From JBBIOU01 sp037443205 (GTDB taxonomy: Bacteria > Bacteroidota > Bacteroidia > Flavobacteriales_D > UBA2798): 64,000 bases of DNA. The stretch's first letter is position 1. Every line of letters starts with the position of its first letter. Below the pieces are notes generated by a model. The model worked only from the letters and a program-made list of their open reading frames with translations. It searched no databases and was not told where the DNA came from. The DNA is taken from the NCBI GenBank assembly GCA_037443205.1, contig JBBIOU010000018.1:6494-70493 (forward strand), read 5' to 3'. Of this stretch, positions 54,074 through 62,893 are shown piece by piece. The translations under genes and the position numbers were made by a program.

Positions 54074-54961
54074 TTACGGATTGTTTTTGTTGCTTACAAG
54101 ATATACTCCCGCAATAATTAAAAGTGCACTGATTATTTTTAACGAGGTGATATAATCGTATTGCAGATAAAGCGAAATTACGCTTGTTATAAGCGGTTGT
54201 AAATAAATATATGAACTTACTACTGAAGGGCTTATTTTTTTTAATGCATAAGTATTTAACAGGTATGCTATAAACGTAGTAAAAACTATCACAAAGAAAA
54301 GCGCCTGCCAGATGACGGTATTAAAATTTTGCCAATTAATTTCTATTACCTGATTAAATCCTAAAGGAGTAATAAACACAGCACCATATAAAAACACCCA
54401 TTTCATAACGGTAACTGCCGTATATTTTTTCATTAAGGGTTTTACCATCACCAAATATAGGGCGTAAGAAAATGCATTTAACAGTATCATTAAATCACCA
54501 AAGGTGTCGGATAGGGTATCTGTGTTTGTTTTACCCGAAATTAATAGTGCAGAGCCAAACGCACCCATAAACACTCCTGATATAATTCTTAAACTAATAC
54601 TTTCTTTAAGTATCCAAACACTCAATAATACTACCATAATAGGATTGCTTATCATGATGATAGAGGCATTTACGGGCGAGGTTAATGATAAGCCCTTAAA
54701 AAAAAATATTTGATTTATTACTACACCAAAAATTGCACAGATAAAGAGTTTCTGGTGATCGGTTTTTTGTACTTTTTCTTTGATGAATAATCCTGAAATG
54801 CCAAAAAGCAATAATGCGCCAATTACTCTTAACAAAACAAATCCCGAGGGTTTAATAATATGTGGCATCAAATCTTTTGCAATAAAATAATTTAATGCAT
54901 AAATAAGGTTGGTAGCCAACAAAGCAAGGTGTGATGGTAAATGTGTTTTATTGAGATTCAT
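54074..54961 (-). CDS. EamA/DMT family transporter
   Basis: 295 residues from the ATG at 54961; an earlier start would lie inside the terminator palindrome next to it. Ten predicted helices in two EamA repeats (for example LALLATNLIYALNYFIAKDL and FGDLMILLNAFSYALYLVM). Each repeat carries the SPxxxSxxxxL/P-type pattern (TSPVNASIIMISNP, ISPSVVSSYIYLQP). DMT transporters export metabolites such as amino acids or move nucleotide sugars; the substrate is unknown. It stands between yicC and the ABC binding protein on the same strand but has a terminator ahead of it. Confidence 0.9.
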   Translation of the reverse strand: MNLNKTHLPSHLALLATNLIYALNYFIAKDLMPHIIKPSGFVLLRVIGALLLFGISGLFIKEKVQKTDHQKLFICAIFGVVINQIFFFKGLSLTSPVNASIIMISNPIMVVLLSVWILKESISLRIISGVFMGAFGSALLISGKTNTDTLSDTFGDLMILLNAFSYALYLVMVKPLMKKYTAVTVMKWVFLYGAVFITPLGFNQVIEINWQNFNTVIWQALFFVIVFTTFIAYLLNTYALKKISPSVVSSYIYLQPLITSVISLYLQYDYITSLKIISALLIIAGVYLVSNKNNP

Positions 54962-54970
54962 AATAACCAA

Positions 54971-54996
54971 AACAGGGCGCAAATTTGCGCCCTGTT
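54971..54996 (-). terminator. Rho-independent-type terminator after the ABC binding-protein gene
   Basis: A perfect 26-base palindrome: AACAGGGCGCAAA and its complement. On the minus strand it follows the 55021-56784 gene by 24 bases and is followed by a short T stretch (TTTT). It also rules out the longest possible start of the EamA gene. Confidence 0.7.
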
Positions 54997-55020
54997 AAAA
55001 TAGTTTTTTGATAATTTGAT

Positions 55021-56784
55021 TTATTTTTTTGATTCTGCAACGGGTTGTTTAAAATATATGTCTGATAAATCGAAATAGCTCATGGGGTTATTATGATAAT
55101 TTTGTACATAAGAATGAATTAAGCGATAATTTTCTTCGTACCAAAGCACAATTAGCGGGCAGTCCTTCATTAAAATACTTTCAGCCCGAGCAAAATATTT
55201 TAACCGCTCTTCTTCGGTTTTGGCTCTCATCCCCATTTCAAAATATTTATCAAATTCTTCACTTTTATAACGCATCACATTCGGGTGCGATGGCTCATCC
55301 AAAGAAGCAGGCACATTTTTACCATAGGCAATAGAAAGGAAAGATTCGGGGCTGGGATAATCTGCCACCCAGGCCGAACGATAAACGTCAGAACGTGCGT
55401 ATTTAGAATCTTCTATTTTATCGAGGCGGTCAACCTGTTCAATTTCTACATTTATACCTAAAACATCTCTCCACTTGTTGGCCACTTCGGTTGCCACACG
55501 CGAGTTTTTGGAACCTCCGTAATTTATCATCAAAGTAATGCTTGGAAAACCTTTTCCGTTGGGATAACCGGCTTCGGCCATTAATTTTTTAGCCAATTCG
55601 GGTTTATAGGTGTATCCTTTAATAATCGAGGTATCGTAATTCTTAAACTGGTATAATGGAGGTGTAATACCGTAGTTGCCGGTTTGATTTTGGCTGGGTC
55701 CGTTTGCGGCTGCCTGATTGTTTAAAATATTTTCAAGTATTTTACTTCTGTCAATGGCATAGGCCAAAGCCTGACGTACTTTTACATTTTGAAAATGCTT
55801 GCGCGTCATATTCAGCTCATAGTATTGCGAAGCCATTTCAGGTTCACGTAATAAAATATATTTAGGTGGTTTATTGGTAAAATCAGGGATGTTTTCTTGC
55901 ACTACTTCGGTAATTTTATCGGCAGGCAAGCCATATATCATAGATAATTCTCCGGCACGAAACATATCTAATTCTTCACTGTCTTCAGTTACGATATGCA
56001 TTTTTACCGTATCTAAATAAGGTAATTTGTTACCCCATTTGTCAGTGCGATGATAATTATCATTTCTGGCAAGAACAACCTCTGACGAACTCATGCTTAC
56101 AAAACGAAATGCCCCGGTACCAACTTTCAGGTTTTTTCCGTATTTTTCATACGCTTCTTTAGGAATTACAGAGGCTATGGGGTTACCCAATAAATATAAA
56201 AATGAAGTTCCGGCATTTAAAGTAGTAATTTTAAGGGTATAATCATCTATGATTTTTATTCCGCTTATCTCATCGGCTTGTTTTTCGTAATATTCTTTAG
56301 ATCCGGCAAGCCTGTCTTGAAAAAAGTTTTTAAAATTATTATCACTCACACCTTGTGTGCAAGCCAGTTCAAAAGAGTATTTTACGTCCGAGGCTTTTAC
56401 TTCTCTGCCTTTACCTCCTTCAAAACAGGGGTCATCATGAAAGTAAACACCTTTTTTCAAATAAAATGTATATTCGGTTTGGTCCTCATTAACTTCCCAT
56501 TTTTCGGCTATAGAGGGTTGTATGCTCAGGTCTTTTTGATGTATCCTAACCAATCCCTCGTACATTTGCCAGGCCAGGTGTGCTGTAGTGATGTCTTCAA
56601 TATCGTAGGGGAATAAGCTGTTAATTTTCTCATTTTCAGCAAAATTAAAAGTACCACCATATACCGCATCTCCCTTGGCAGTGCGGGTAGTTTGGTTGGT
56701 AGATTGGTCTGCATCACCCTTGCAGGAATAAAATAAAATACTTAGCGAAAGGGTGTAGTAAATGGTTTTCAACGTTTTCTTCAT
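55021..56784 (-). CDS. Oligopeptide/dipeptide ABC transporter binding lipoprotein
   Basis: 587 residues from the ATG at 56784. The lipoprotein signal (TIYYTLSLSILFYSC) ends at the lipobox Cys. The SBP family 5 body shows PSIAEKWEVNEDQTEYTFYL, KKGVYFHDDPCF, VRQALAYAIDRSKI and the C-terminal WVADYPSPESFL. Binding proteins of this family deliver peptides, nickel or other solutes to an ABC permease. No permease or ATPase gene lies nearby, so it may work with a remote system or act alone. Terminated by the palindrome just downstream. Confidence 0.92.
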   Translation of the reverse strand: MKKTLKTIYYTLSLSILFYSCKGDADQSTNQTTRTAKGDAVYGGTFNFAENEKINSLFPYDIEDITTAHLAWQMYEGLVRIHQKDLSIQPSIAEKWEVNEDQTEYTFYLKKGVYFHDDPCFEGGKGREVKASDVKYSFELACTQGVSDNNFKNFFQDRLAGSKEYYEKQADEISGIKIIDDYTLKITTLNAGTSFLYLLGNPIASVIPKEAYEKYGKNLKVGTGAFRFVSMSSSEVVLARNDNYHRTDKWGNKLPYLDTVKMHIVTEDSEELDMFRAGELSMIYGLPADKITEVVQENIPDFTNKPPKYILLREPEMASQYYELNMTRKHFQNVKVRQALAYAIDRSKILENILNNQAAANGPSQNQTGNYGITPPLYQFKNYDTSIIKGYTYKPELAKKLMAEAGYPNGKGFPSITLMINYGGSKNSRVATEVANKWRDVLGINVEIEQVDRLDKIEDSKYARSDVYRSAWVADYPSPESFLSIAYGKNVPASLDEPSHPNVMRYKSEEFDKYFEMGMRAKTEEERLKYFARAESILMKDCPLIVLWYEENYRLIHSYVQNYHNNPMSYFDLSDIYFKQPVAESKK

Positions 56785-56986
56785 GCAATCTGTGTTCAAA
56801 TTATACAATGTTAGCTTTTAAACGGCAAAAATGCAAAAAAAATTACACAATTGCATTTATCCTGATAATAAAGGTATTTATCGACCAAAAATTATCAATA
56901 AAAGATAAAAAAATTAACAAATGGTTTGTTTTATTAGAAAAATGGTTTTAATATTGCGCCTTATTGGAAAAATGACTGTTGTTTCA

Positions 56987-57799
56987 ATGAAAAATATTTT
57001 ACTTGCTGTATTTACTCTTTTTATGCTTTCATCAGCCAAAGCAGATGAAACATTGGTATTAAACGGCAACTTTCAAGGCAAAAACCTTTTTGTACAAAAC
57101 CCTATGAACGCCTCGGGAGTTGGTTTTTGTACCATTAAAGTTTTGGTAAACGGAAATGTTACTACCGATGAATGGACGTCCAGCGCCTACGAGATAGACC
57201 TTACATTACACAAACTTAAAGTAGGCGATGAAGTAGAAATTAAAATCGTTCATAAAGAAGGCTGCAAACCCAAAGTATTAAATCCTGAAGTTCTTAAACC
57301 TAAAAGCACATTCGAAGTTAAAGATATGACCGTTACTCCAAATGGTAAGCTAACCTGGAAAACCACCGGAGAAAACGGCAAGTTGCCTTATATCATTGAA
57401 ATAAATGTTTGGAGCAAATGGATACCCGTTGGTGAAGTTGATGGTAAAGGCACCCCCGAAGAACATACCTATGAGTTTCAATTAACCCCGCATTTTGGCG
57501 AAAATAAAGTACGTGTTAAACAAGTTGACTACACCGGAAAACCACGCTATTCGCAACCCAAAACATTTACCGACCCCACCGTAGAAGAGGTTGATTTTTT
57601 CCCTAAAAAAGTAAAATCTAAAATAAATTTTGCCACTGTTAAAGGTAATAAGCCGGTTAAAACCCGCTACGAAATTTACGACTCTTATGGAAATGTCGTT
57701 AAAAAAGGCTATGCCGAAGAAGTAGATTGTACCAACTTAAAAAGCGGGGCTTATTACATTAACTTTGATAATAAAGATTCTCAGTTCATTAAAAATTAA
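56987..57799 (+). CDS. Exported protein with a T9SS-like C-terminus
   Basis: 270 residues from the ATG at 56987, which gives a clean signal peptide (KNILLAVFTLFMLSSAKA); earlier in-frame ATGs would precede it with a charged stretch. The N-terminal part (LVLNGNFQGKNLFVQNP) and the middle (WKTTGENGKLPYIIEI, VWSKWIPVGEVDGKG) look like Ig-like or fibronectin-like strands. The end (YEIYDSYGNVVKKGYAEEVD, LKSGAYYINFDN) resembles a type A T9SS sorting domain. The function is unknown. Followed by a good terminator. Confidence 0.75.
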   Translation: MKNILLAVFTLFMLSSAKADETLVLNGNFQGKNLFVQNPMNASGVGFCTIKVLVNGNVTTDEWTSSAYEIDLTLHKLKVGDEVEIKIVHKEGCKPKVLNPEVLKPKSTFEVKDMTVTPNGKLTWKTTGENGKLPYIIEINVWSKWIPVGEVDGKGTPEEHTYEFQLTPHFGENKVRVKQVDYTGKPRYSQPKTFTDPTVEEVDFFPKKVKSKINFATVKGNKPVKTRYEIYDSYGNVVKKGYAEEVDCTNLKSGAYYINFDNKDSQFIKN

Positions 57800-57820
57800 C
57801 CATTACTCCATATTTAAAAT

Positions 57821-57855
57821 AATCCCTGTCTTAAATTTGATAGGGATTTTTTTTT
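57821..57855 (+). terminator. Rho-independent terminator
   Basis: AATCCCT and AGGGATT pair across a ~14-base loop, followed by nine T residues (57847-57855). It ends the upstream exported-protein transcript just before mce (ATG at 57871). Confidence 0.75.
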
Positions 57856-57870
57856 CATAAAAAACTATAC

Positions 57871-58275
57871 ATGAGCCTGAATAAAATTGAACACATTGGC
57901 ATAGCCGTAAAAAACATCGAAGAAGCCAACAAAACCTTTAGTGCACTGCTGGGAACTGAACCCTACAAGCAAGAAATTGTAGAGAGTGAAGGAGTATTGA
58001 CCTCTTTTTTTGCCTGCGGAGAAAGTAAAATAGAATTACTGGCTGCAACTAATCCTAACAGCCCCGTGGCTAAATTCATTGAAAAAAAAGGCGAAGGCAT
58101 ACATCACATTGCCTTTGCTGTAAATAACATTGACTCAGAAATTAAACGCCTCTGCTCGTTGGGTTTTGAGTTAATTCATAAACAAGCCAAGGAGGGTGCC
58201 GATAATAAATGGATTGCCTTTTTACATCCTAAATCAAGTCACGGGGTGTTGGTAGAGCTATGCCAGGACAAATAG
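57871..58275 (+). CDS. mce: Methylmalonyl-CoA epimerase
   Basis: 134 residues, vicinal-oxygen-chelate fold. NKIEHIGIAVKNIEEANK at the start carries the first metal His; ESKIELLAATNPNSPVAKFI, then GEGIHHIAFAV with the second, and GVLVELCQDK with the Glu at the end. Interconverts (2R)- and (2S)-methylmalonyl-CoA on the propionate/succinyl-CoA route. No mutase gene is in the window. Just 15 bases after the terminator, so it has its own promoter. Confidence 0.94.
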   Translation: MSLNKIEHIGIAVKNIEEANKTFSALLGTEPYKQEIVESEGVLTSFFACGESKIELLAATNPNSPVAKFIEKKGEGIHHIAFAVNNIDSEIKRLCSLGFELIHKQAKEGADNKWIAFLHPKSSHGVLVELCQDK

Positions 58276-58310
58276 TGGAATAATTTTTGAACTAATGCAA
58301 AAAAACGCAG

Positions 58311-58721
58311 ATGAAAAATTCTTTTTTACTACTCATATTTTTTTTACTGTATCATGCAATAATTGCACAAAGCATCCAAAACAACAACTACGCCACTACC
58401 GGCTATATAAAATCTGACGGCACCATACAAAACAGCAACTACAGAACAGTTGGTTACATAAAATCCGATGGCACCATACAAAACAGCAACTATAGCACTA
58501 TCGGGTATATAAAAGCTGACGGTACCATACAAAACAGCAATTATTCAACGGTGGGGTATGTTAAAAAAGATGGTAGTGTTCAAAACAGCAATTACACTAC
58601 CATAGGTTATGTTAAAGATGACGGAACAGTACAAAACAATAATTACAGTACCATTGGGTATGCACGGGGAATTAAAAAAGAATGGGCGGCTGTGGTATTC
58701 TTTTTCTTTAAATTTGACTAA
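58311..58721 (+). CDS. Secreted protein made of six 17-residue repeats
   Basis: 136 residues. A signal peptide (SFLLLIFFLLYHAIIAQ) is followed by six back-to-back repeats at residues 24-40, 41-57, 58-74, 75-91, 92-108 and 109-125 around the consensus NSNYSTIGYIKSDGTIQ. The last repeat decays, and the protein ends in a hydrophobic patch (AAVVFFFFKFD). One strand-turn-strand per 17 residues would build a small beta-solenoid or prism. The DNA repeats in 51-base units. No catalytic residues are seen. It starts 35 bases after mce and converges on frr. Confidence 0.8.
   Translation: MKNSFLLLIFFLLYHAIIAQSIQNNNYATTGYIKSDGTIQNSNYRTVGYIKSDGTIQNSNYSTIGYIKADGTIQNSNYSTVGYVKKDGSVQNSNYTTIGYVKDDGTVQNNNYSTIGYARGIKKEWAAVVFFFFKFD
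58380..58685 (+). repeat. Tandem 51-bp coding repeat, six units
   Basis: Six in-frame copies of a 51-base unit inside the repeat protein; units 2-4 are closest to each other (the AACAGCAACTA...GGCACCATACAA theme), units 1, 5 and 6 have drifted. Such arrays expand and shrink by slippage. Confidence 0.9.
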
Positions 58722-58726
58722 GAAAC

Positions 58727-59287
58727 TTACACTTTCATAATGTCGGCCTCTTTTGCAGCTACAATTTGATCTACTTTGGCTATAAAATTATTGGTAATAT
58801 TTTGAATTTGCTCTTCAGCATCTTTAGCTTCATCTTCGGGCAATCCTTCTTTTTGTAATTTTTTTACGGCTTCATTTGCCTCTCGTCTGTGATTGCGAAT
58901 AGAAACCTTGGCGTTTTCGCCCTCTGCTTTTGATTTTTTTACCAATTCTTTTCTTCTTTCTTCGGTTAAGGGAGGCAATGTAATGATGAGCATTTCGCCA
59001 TTATTTTGCGGATTTAAACTTAAATTAGAATTCATGATGGCTTCAGAAATAGGTTGAAGCATATTCTTTTCCCAGGGTTGTATTTTTAAGGTACGTGCAT
59101 CCGTAGCCGAAATATTACTGATTTGATTAATGGGAGTCATAGAGCCGTAATATTCTACCAATAAACCTTCCAGCATAGATGGGTTTGCTTTTCCGGCCCG
59201 CAATTTAGAAAGTTCCGCTTCCAGGTGTTCTATAGCTATTTGCATACCTGCTTTTATATCCTCTATTATTTCTTTAACCGTGCTCAT
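58727..59287 (-). CDS. frr: Ribosome recycling factor
   Basis: 186 residues, standard length. KLRAGKANPSMLEGLLVEYY near residue 30, then MNSNLSLNPQNNGEMLIITL and the KKLQKEGLPEDEAKDAEEQI tail helix match RRF. It splits post-termination ribosomes with EF-G. Follows pyrH by 24 bases on the same strand, the usual order pyrH-frr. Confidence 0.97.
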   Translation of the reverse strand: MSTVKEIIEDIKAGMQIAIEHLEAELSKLRAGKANPSMLEGLLVEYYGSMTPINQISNISATDARTLKIQPWEKNMLQPISEAIMNSNLSLNPQNNGEMLIITLPPLTEERRKELVKKSKAEGENAKVSIRNHRREANEAVKKLQKEGLPEDEAKDAEEQIQNITNNFIAKVDQIVAAKEADIMKV

Positions 59288-59311
59288 GTTTTTGTTTTTG
59301 CGAATATAAAT

Positions 59312-60019
59312 TTAAAATTCAACCAGTGTGCCCAAGGTTTCTCCGGTAACTACTTTTTTTAAGTTGCCGGGTTTATTCATATCAAACACAATGATAGGTA
59401 AATTATTTTCTTTACACAAGGTAAAAGCGGTCATATCCATTACGTTTAAACCTTTTTGATACACCTCATCAAAAGAAATTTTTTCATATTTTACAGCCAG
59501 AGGGTCTTTTTCCGGGTCGGCAGTGTAAATACCATCTACGCGTGTTCCTTTTAAAATTACATCTGCTTCAATTTCGATTGCCCTGAGCGATGCTGCGGTA
59601 TCGGTAGTAAAAAAGGGATTACCTGTGCCTGCTCCAAAAATTACAATTCTAGATTTTTCCAGATGGCGTATCGCTCTTCTGCGTATAAAAGATTCGGCTA
59701 TTTGTTCCATTTTTATTGCCGATTGCAGGCGTGTATCTACTCCTTCTTTTTCTAAGGCAGCTTGCAAGGCCATGCTGTTTATCATGGTTGCTAACATCCC
59801 CATATAATCGCCCTGGGTACGTTCCATGCCGCCCTGCTCTGCCTGTACGCCTCTAAAAATATTTCCGCCTCCGATTACGATGGCTATTTGCACTCCTTCG
59901 CAGTGCACCTGTTTAATTTCTTTTGCATACTGGTTTAAACGGTTATTATCAATGCCAAATTGTTTATCGCCCATCAATGATTCTCCGCTTAGTTTTAGAA
60001 GTATGCGTTTGTATTTCAT
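59312..60019 (-). CDS. pyrH: UMP kinase
   Basis: 235 residues of the amino-acid-kinase fold. RILLKLSGESLMG at the start binds phosphate; IVIGGGNIFRG, GDYMGMLATMINSMAL, ARKxx-type FGAGTGNPFFTTDTAA and KGTRVDGIYTADP follow. Bacterial hexameric UMP kinase makes UDP and is usually regulated by GTP and UTP. A strong terminator lies between tsf and this gene, so pyrH-frr probably has its own start or depends on read-through. Confidence 0.97.
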   Translation of the reverse strand: MKYKRILLKLSGESLMGDKQFGIDNNRLNQYAKEIKQVHCEGVQIAIVIGGGNIFRGVQAEQGGMERTQGDYMGMLATMINSMALQAALEKEGVDTRLQSAIKMEQIAESFIRRRAIRHLEKSRIVIFGAGTGNPFFTTDTAASLRAIEIEADVILKGTRVDGIYTADPEKDPLAVKYEKISFDEVYQKGLNVMDMTAFTLCKENNLPIIVFDMNKPGNLKKVVTGETLGTLVEF

Positions 60020-60052
60020 GGTTAATTTTTTTGACGATTCAAAAATAAGCTC

Positions 60053-60089
60053 AAAAAAAAGAGAGAATGAAATTCATTCTCTCTTTTTT
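60053..60089 (-). terminator. Strong terminator at the end of the rplM-rpsI-rpsB-tsf unit
   Basis: GAGAGAATG pairs with CATTCTCTC over a 5-base loop, and the A run on one side pairs with the T run on the other. On the minus strand the stem is followed by eight T residues. It begins within two bases of the tsf stop. Confidence 0.85.
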
Positions 60090-60090
60090 A

Positions 60091-60921
60091 TTAACCGAGG
60101 GCTACTCGTTTAAATGCTGTAACTGTTAATTCTTTATCAGCATTGGCTAAATATTGTTTAATTGTAAGTTTATTGTCGCTGATAAATTCCTGATTTAACA
60201 AAGTAGATTCTTTATAAAATTTATTTAATCTGCCTAAAGCAATTTTTTCAGCCATTTCAGCAGGTTTACCTTCCTGGATGGCTAATTCTTTACCTATTTC
60301 AATTTCGCGTTTTACAACTTCTTCTGAAACAGATTTTTCGTCAACTGCAATAGGCGCCATGGCTGCAACTTGCATAGAAGTTTGTTTGGCAACATCTGCG
60401 GGAGCAACTTTATTAAACGCTGTTAATACCGCCAAACGATTACCTGCGTGTATATAAGTTCCGATAAAGGGGGCTTCTATAAATTCAAAGCTACCTATTT
60501 CGAGTTTTTCACCTATTACACCGGTTTGCTCAGTTAATTTATCCGCAACGCTGATACCTCCCAAATCCTGTAATAACAACTTTTCTTTTGATTTAATTTT
60601 ATTGGCAATGGCCAGGTCTATGATACTATTGGTAAGTGCAACAAAACTTTCGTTTTTAGCTACAAAGTCGGTTTCGCAATTTACGGATAATACTACTCCA
60701 AAGGTGTTATCGGCATTTGTTTTTGCCAATACACATCCTTCTGATGCCGCTCTGTCTGCGCGGTTAGCTGCTACTTTTTGTCCTTTTTTACGCAAAATAT
60801 CAATGGCGGCTTCAAAATCGCCATTGGCTTCGGTAAGGGCCTTCTTGCAATCCATCATTCCGGCTCCTGTCATTTGACGTAATTTATTAACATCGCTTGC
60901 GGTTATAGCTACTGTGCTCAT
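60091..60921 (-). CDS. tsf: Translation elongation factor Ts
   Basis: 276 residues. N-terminal UBA-like part with VNKLRQMTGAGMMDCKKALT and ANGDFEAAIDILRKKG; then ANRADRAASEG and the conserved SVNCETDFVAKNESF at about 79-93. EF-Ts reloads EF-Tu with GTP. Follows rpsB by 47 bases and ends at a strong terminator. Confidence 0.98.
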   Translation of the reverse strand: MSTVAITASDVNKLRQMTGAGMMDCKKALTEANGDFEAAIDILRKKGQKVAANRADRAASEGCVLAKTNADNTFGVVLSVNCETDFVAKNESFVALTNSIIDLAIANKIKSKEKLLLQDLGGISVADKLTEQTGVIGEKLEIGSFEFIEAPFIGTYIHAGNRLAVLTAFNKVAPADVAKQTSMQVAAMAPIAVDEKSVSEEVVKREIEIGKELAIQEGKPAEMAEKIALGRLNKFYKESTLLNQEFISDNKLTIKQYLANADKELTVTAFKRVALG

Positions 60922-60968
60922 TGTATATAATTTTTTTTAGATAAAAATGTTGTTGTTTAGGTTAGGAA

Positions 60969-61790
60969 TTAATCCATTTTTTTGATTTTTGGTTTTTTAG
61001 TGATTTTAACCACTTTTTCGCCTGATGCTTCTTCGTCAATATTGGCTATGCGTTTATTTTCGGTAATTTCTTCCGCCTCTTCTTTTTCGGCATGCTTATC
61101 GGCTTTGCGGTCTGATAATCCTTCCTGAATAGAAGCTACCAATACATCCAATATTTTGTTGATAGATTTTGAAGCGTCATCATTTGCGGGGATAGGAAAA
61201 TCTACGCGGGTAGGATCAGAATTGGTATCTACCATAGCAAATACCGGTATATTTAATCTTTTTGCTTCGGCTACGGCAATATGTTCTTTATTAATATCTA
61301 CCACAAACAAGGCTGCGGGCAGGCGTGTCATATCGGCAATAGAACCTAAGTTTTTTTCGAGTTTGGCTCTTTGACGTGAAATTTGTAATCTTTCGCGTTT
61401 CGACATGGTACCAAGGGTACCATCCGCACTCATTTTATCAATAGAAGACATTTTTTTAACCGATTTACGGATGGTAGCATAATTGGTAAGCATACCTCCG
61501 GGCCAGCGCTCGGTTACGTAAGGCATGTTGATGGATTTTGCTTTTTCTGCTACCAGTTCTTTGGCTTGTTTTTTAGTGGCTACAAATAGGATTTTTTTAC
61601 CCGATTTAGCTACTTGTTTGATAGCGGCTGCGGCTTCATCAAGTTTAGCAATGGTTTTGTTCAGGTCAATGATGTGTATGCCTTTTCTTTCGTCAAAGAT
61701 GTAGGGAGCCATGTTGGGGTTCCACTTGCGTTTCATGTGTCCGAAATGAACACCGGCATCTAATAATTCTTGAAATGTTACTTTAGACAT
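60969..61790 (-). CDS. rpsB: 30S ribosomal protein S2
   Basis: 273 residues. LLDAGVHFGHMKRKWNPNMA at the start, then FDERKGIHIIDLNKT, VTERWPGGMLTNYATIRKS and NIPVFAMVDTNSDPTRVDFP. S2 is added late to the 30S head. The tail after about 230 is a charged Lys/Glu extension (ADKHAEKEEAEEI), longer than in E. coli and common in Bacteroidota. Sits between rpsI and tsf. Confidence 0.98.
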   Translation of the reverse strand: MSKVTFQELLDAGVHFGHMKRKWNPNMAPYIFDERKGIHIIDLNKTIAKLDEAAAAIKQVAKSGKKILFVATKKQAKELVAEKAKSINMPYVTERWPGGMLTNYATIRKSVKKMSSIDKMSADGTLGTMSKRERLQISRQRAKLEKNLGSIADMTRLPAALFVVDINKEHIAVAEAKRLNIPVFAMVDTNSDPTRVDFPIPANDDASKSINKILDVLVASIQEGLSDRKADKHAEKEEAEEITENKRIANIDEEASGEKVVKITKKPKIKKMD

Positions 61791-61909
61791 GTTAATTTAG
61801 TTTACGTTCCTTTTACTTTATTATTTAAGCAACCTGCGGGTAGCCTTGCGCCAGGCGCGTAAGAGTCCTGCAAGTTTGGATGCTAAACAATTGTTTTTGT
61901 TTGCCGCTT

Positions 61910-62299
61910 TTAACGCTTGCTGAACTGGAAGCGTTTGCGGGCTTTTTTCTGACCGGGTTTTTTACGTTCAACCATGCGCGGGTCGCGGGTAACTAAACCT
62001 TCGGCTTTTAGAGTGGGTTTAAGTGAGGGGTCGTGTTTAATTAATGCACGGGCAATTCCTAAGCGTATGGCTTCTGCCTGGCCGTTTATACCGCCTCCGG
62101 TTACGTTTACTGTAAGATCAAACTTTCCTTCAGTACCTGAAACGGCAAATGCTTGTTTAATTTTATATTGCAAAGTAGCAACCGGAAAATATTGCTTATA
62201 GTCTATATCGTTTACAGTAATTTTACCTTTTCCGCTATTCATATATACGCGAGCAACTGAGGTTTTTCTTCTTCCGGTGGCGTTAATTGTTTCTGCCAT
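61910..62299 (-). CDS. rpsI: 30S ribosomal protein S9
   Basis: 129 residues. ATGRRKTSVARVYMNSGKGK near the start, VTGGGINGQAEAIRLGIARA in the middle, and the basic tail RDPRMVERKKPGQKKARK then RFQFSKR, whose end reaches the ribosomal P site. Two bases after rplM stop, the universal rplM-rpsI pairing. Confidence 0.98.
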   Translation of the reverse strand: MAETINATGRRKTSVARVYMNSGKGKITVNDIDYKQYFPVATLQYKIKQAFAVSGTEGKFDLTVNVTGGGINGQAEAIRLGIARALIKHDPSLKPTLKAEGLVTRDPRMVERKKPGQKKARKRFQFSKR

Positions 62300-62301
62300 A
62301 A

Positions 62302-62760
62302 TTAAAATATATCGGTTAGTTTAACTGTTTTTGGTTTTTGTGCTTCAAACTTATGTTTATCTCCTGCCACAACATGCAAATTTCTGAACTGTTCGCGGCC
62401 TAATCTGTTTTTGGGCAACATTTTTTTTATGGCCATTTCTATTACACGCTCAGGATGTTTGTTCAACACATCTTCGGGTGTGGCAAAACGCTGTCCTCCG
62501 GGATAACCGGTGTATCTGATATATTGCTTATCGGTAAGTTTTTTACCGGTAAGTTTAATTTTTTCTGCGTTGATAACTATAACATTGTCTCCACAGTTAA
62601 TAAATGGTGTGTAACAGGTTTTGTGTTTTCCGCGTAACAACTTAGCAACCTGACTGGTAAAACGACCCAGGGTTTGACCGCTGGCATCAACCAATAACCA
62701 TGACTTATTTATAGCCTCTTTATCAGCCGGCTTGGTTCTATAACTTGTAGTAGCTTTCAC
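62302..62760 (-). CDS. rplM: 50S ribosomal protein L13
   Basis: 152 residues. WLLVDASGQTLGRFTSQVAK, LLRGKHKTCYTPFINCGDNV and the VLNKHPERVIEMAIKKMLPK block identify L13. First gene of the rplM-rpsI-rpsB-tsf unit, with a clear -33/-7 promoter about 45 bases upstream. The DNA beyond this promoter changes character to accessory sequence. Confidence 0.98.
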   Translation of the reverse strand: MKATTSYRTKPADKEAINKSWLLVDASGQTLGRFTSQVAKLLRGKHKTCYTPFINCGDNVIVINAEKIKLTGKKLTDKQYIRYTGYPGGQRFATPEDVLNKHPERVIEMAIKKMLPKNRLGREQFRNLHVVAGDKHKFEAQKPKTVKLTDIF

Positions 62761-62803
62761 TTTTTTACAATTTAATGTTTGTAATCCTACTTTTTAGGGG
62801 CTG

Positions 62804-62833
62804 CAAAGATACAAATATTTTCTATTTGCCAAA
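62804..62833 (-). promoter_or_regulatory. Promoter of the ribosomal protein operon
   Basis: On the minus strand: TTTG at 62833-62830, an 18-base spacer, and TATCTTTG at 62811-62804. The predicted start near 62800 leaves a 40-base leader. The best promoter match in the window. Confidence 0.65.
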
Positions 62834-62893
62834 TTGTTGTGTTTATATTTTTTGATTTTTTATCCTCTAAATTATTGTTTATCCCAAAATTGT

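Noticed and set aside
58380..58685. CRISPR-like array
   Set aside because: The regular 51-bp units are in one open reading frame with a signal peptide, there are no unique spacers, and no cas genes are nearby.
62761..62803. Autoregulatory leader (L13-type) or riboswitch before rplM
   Set aside because: The leader is only about 40 bases and shows no stable fold or known motif.
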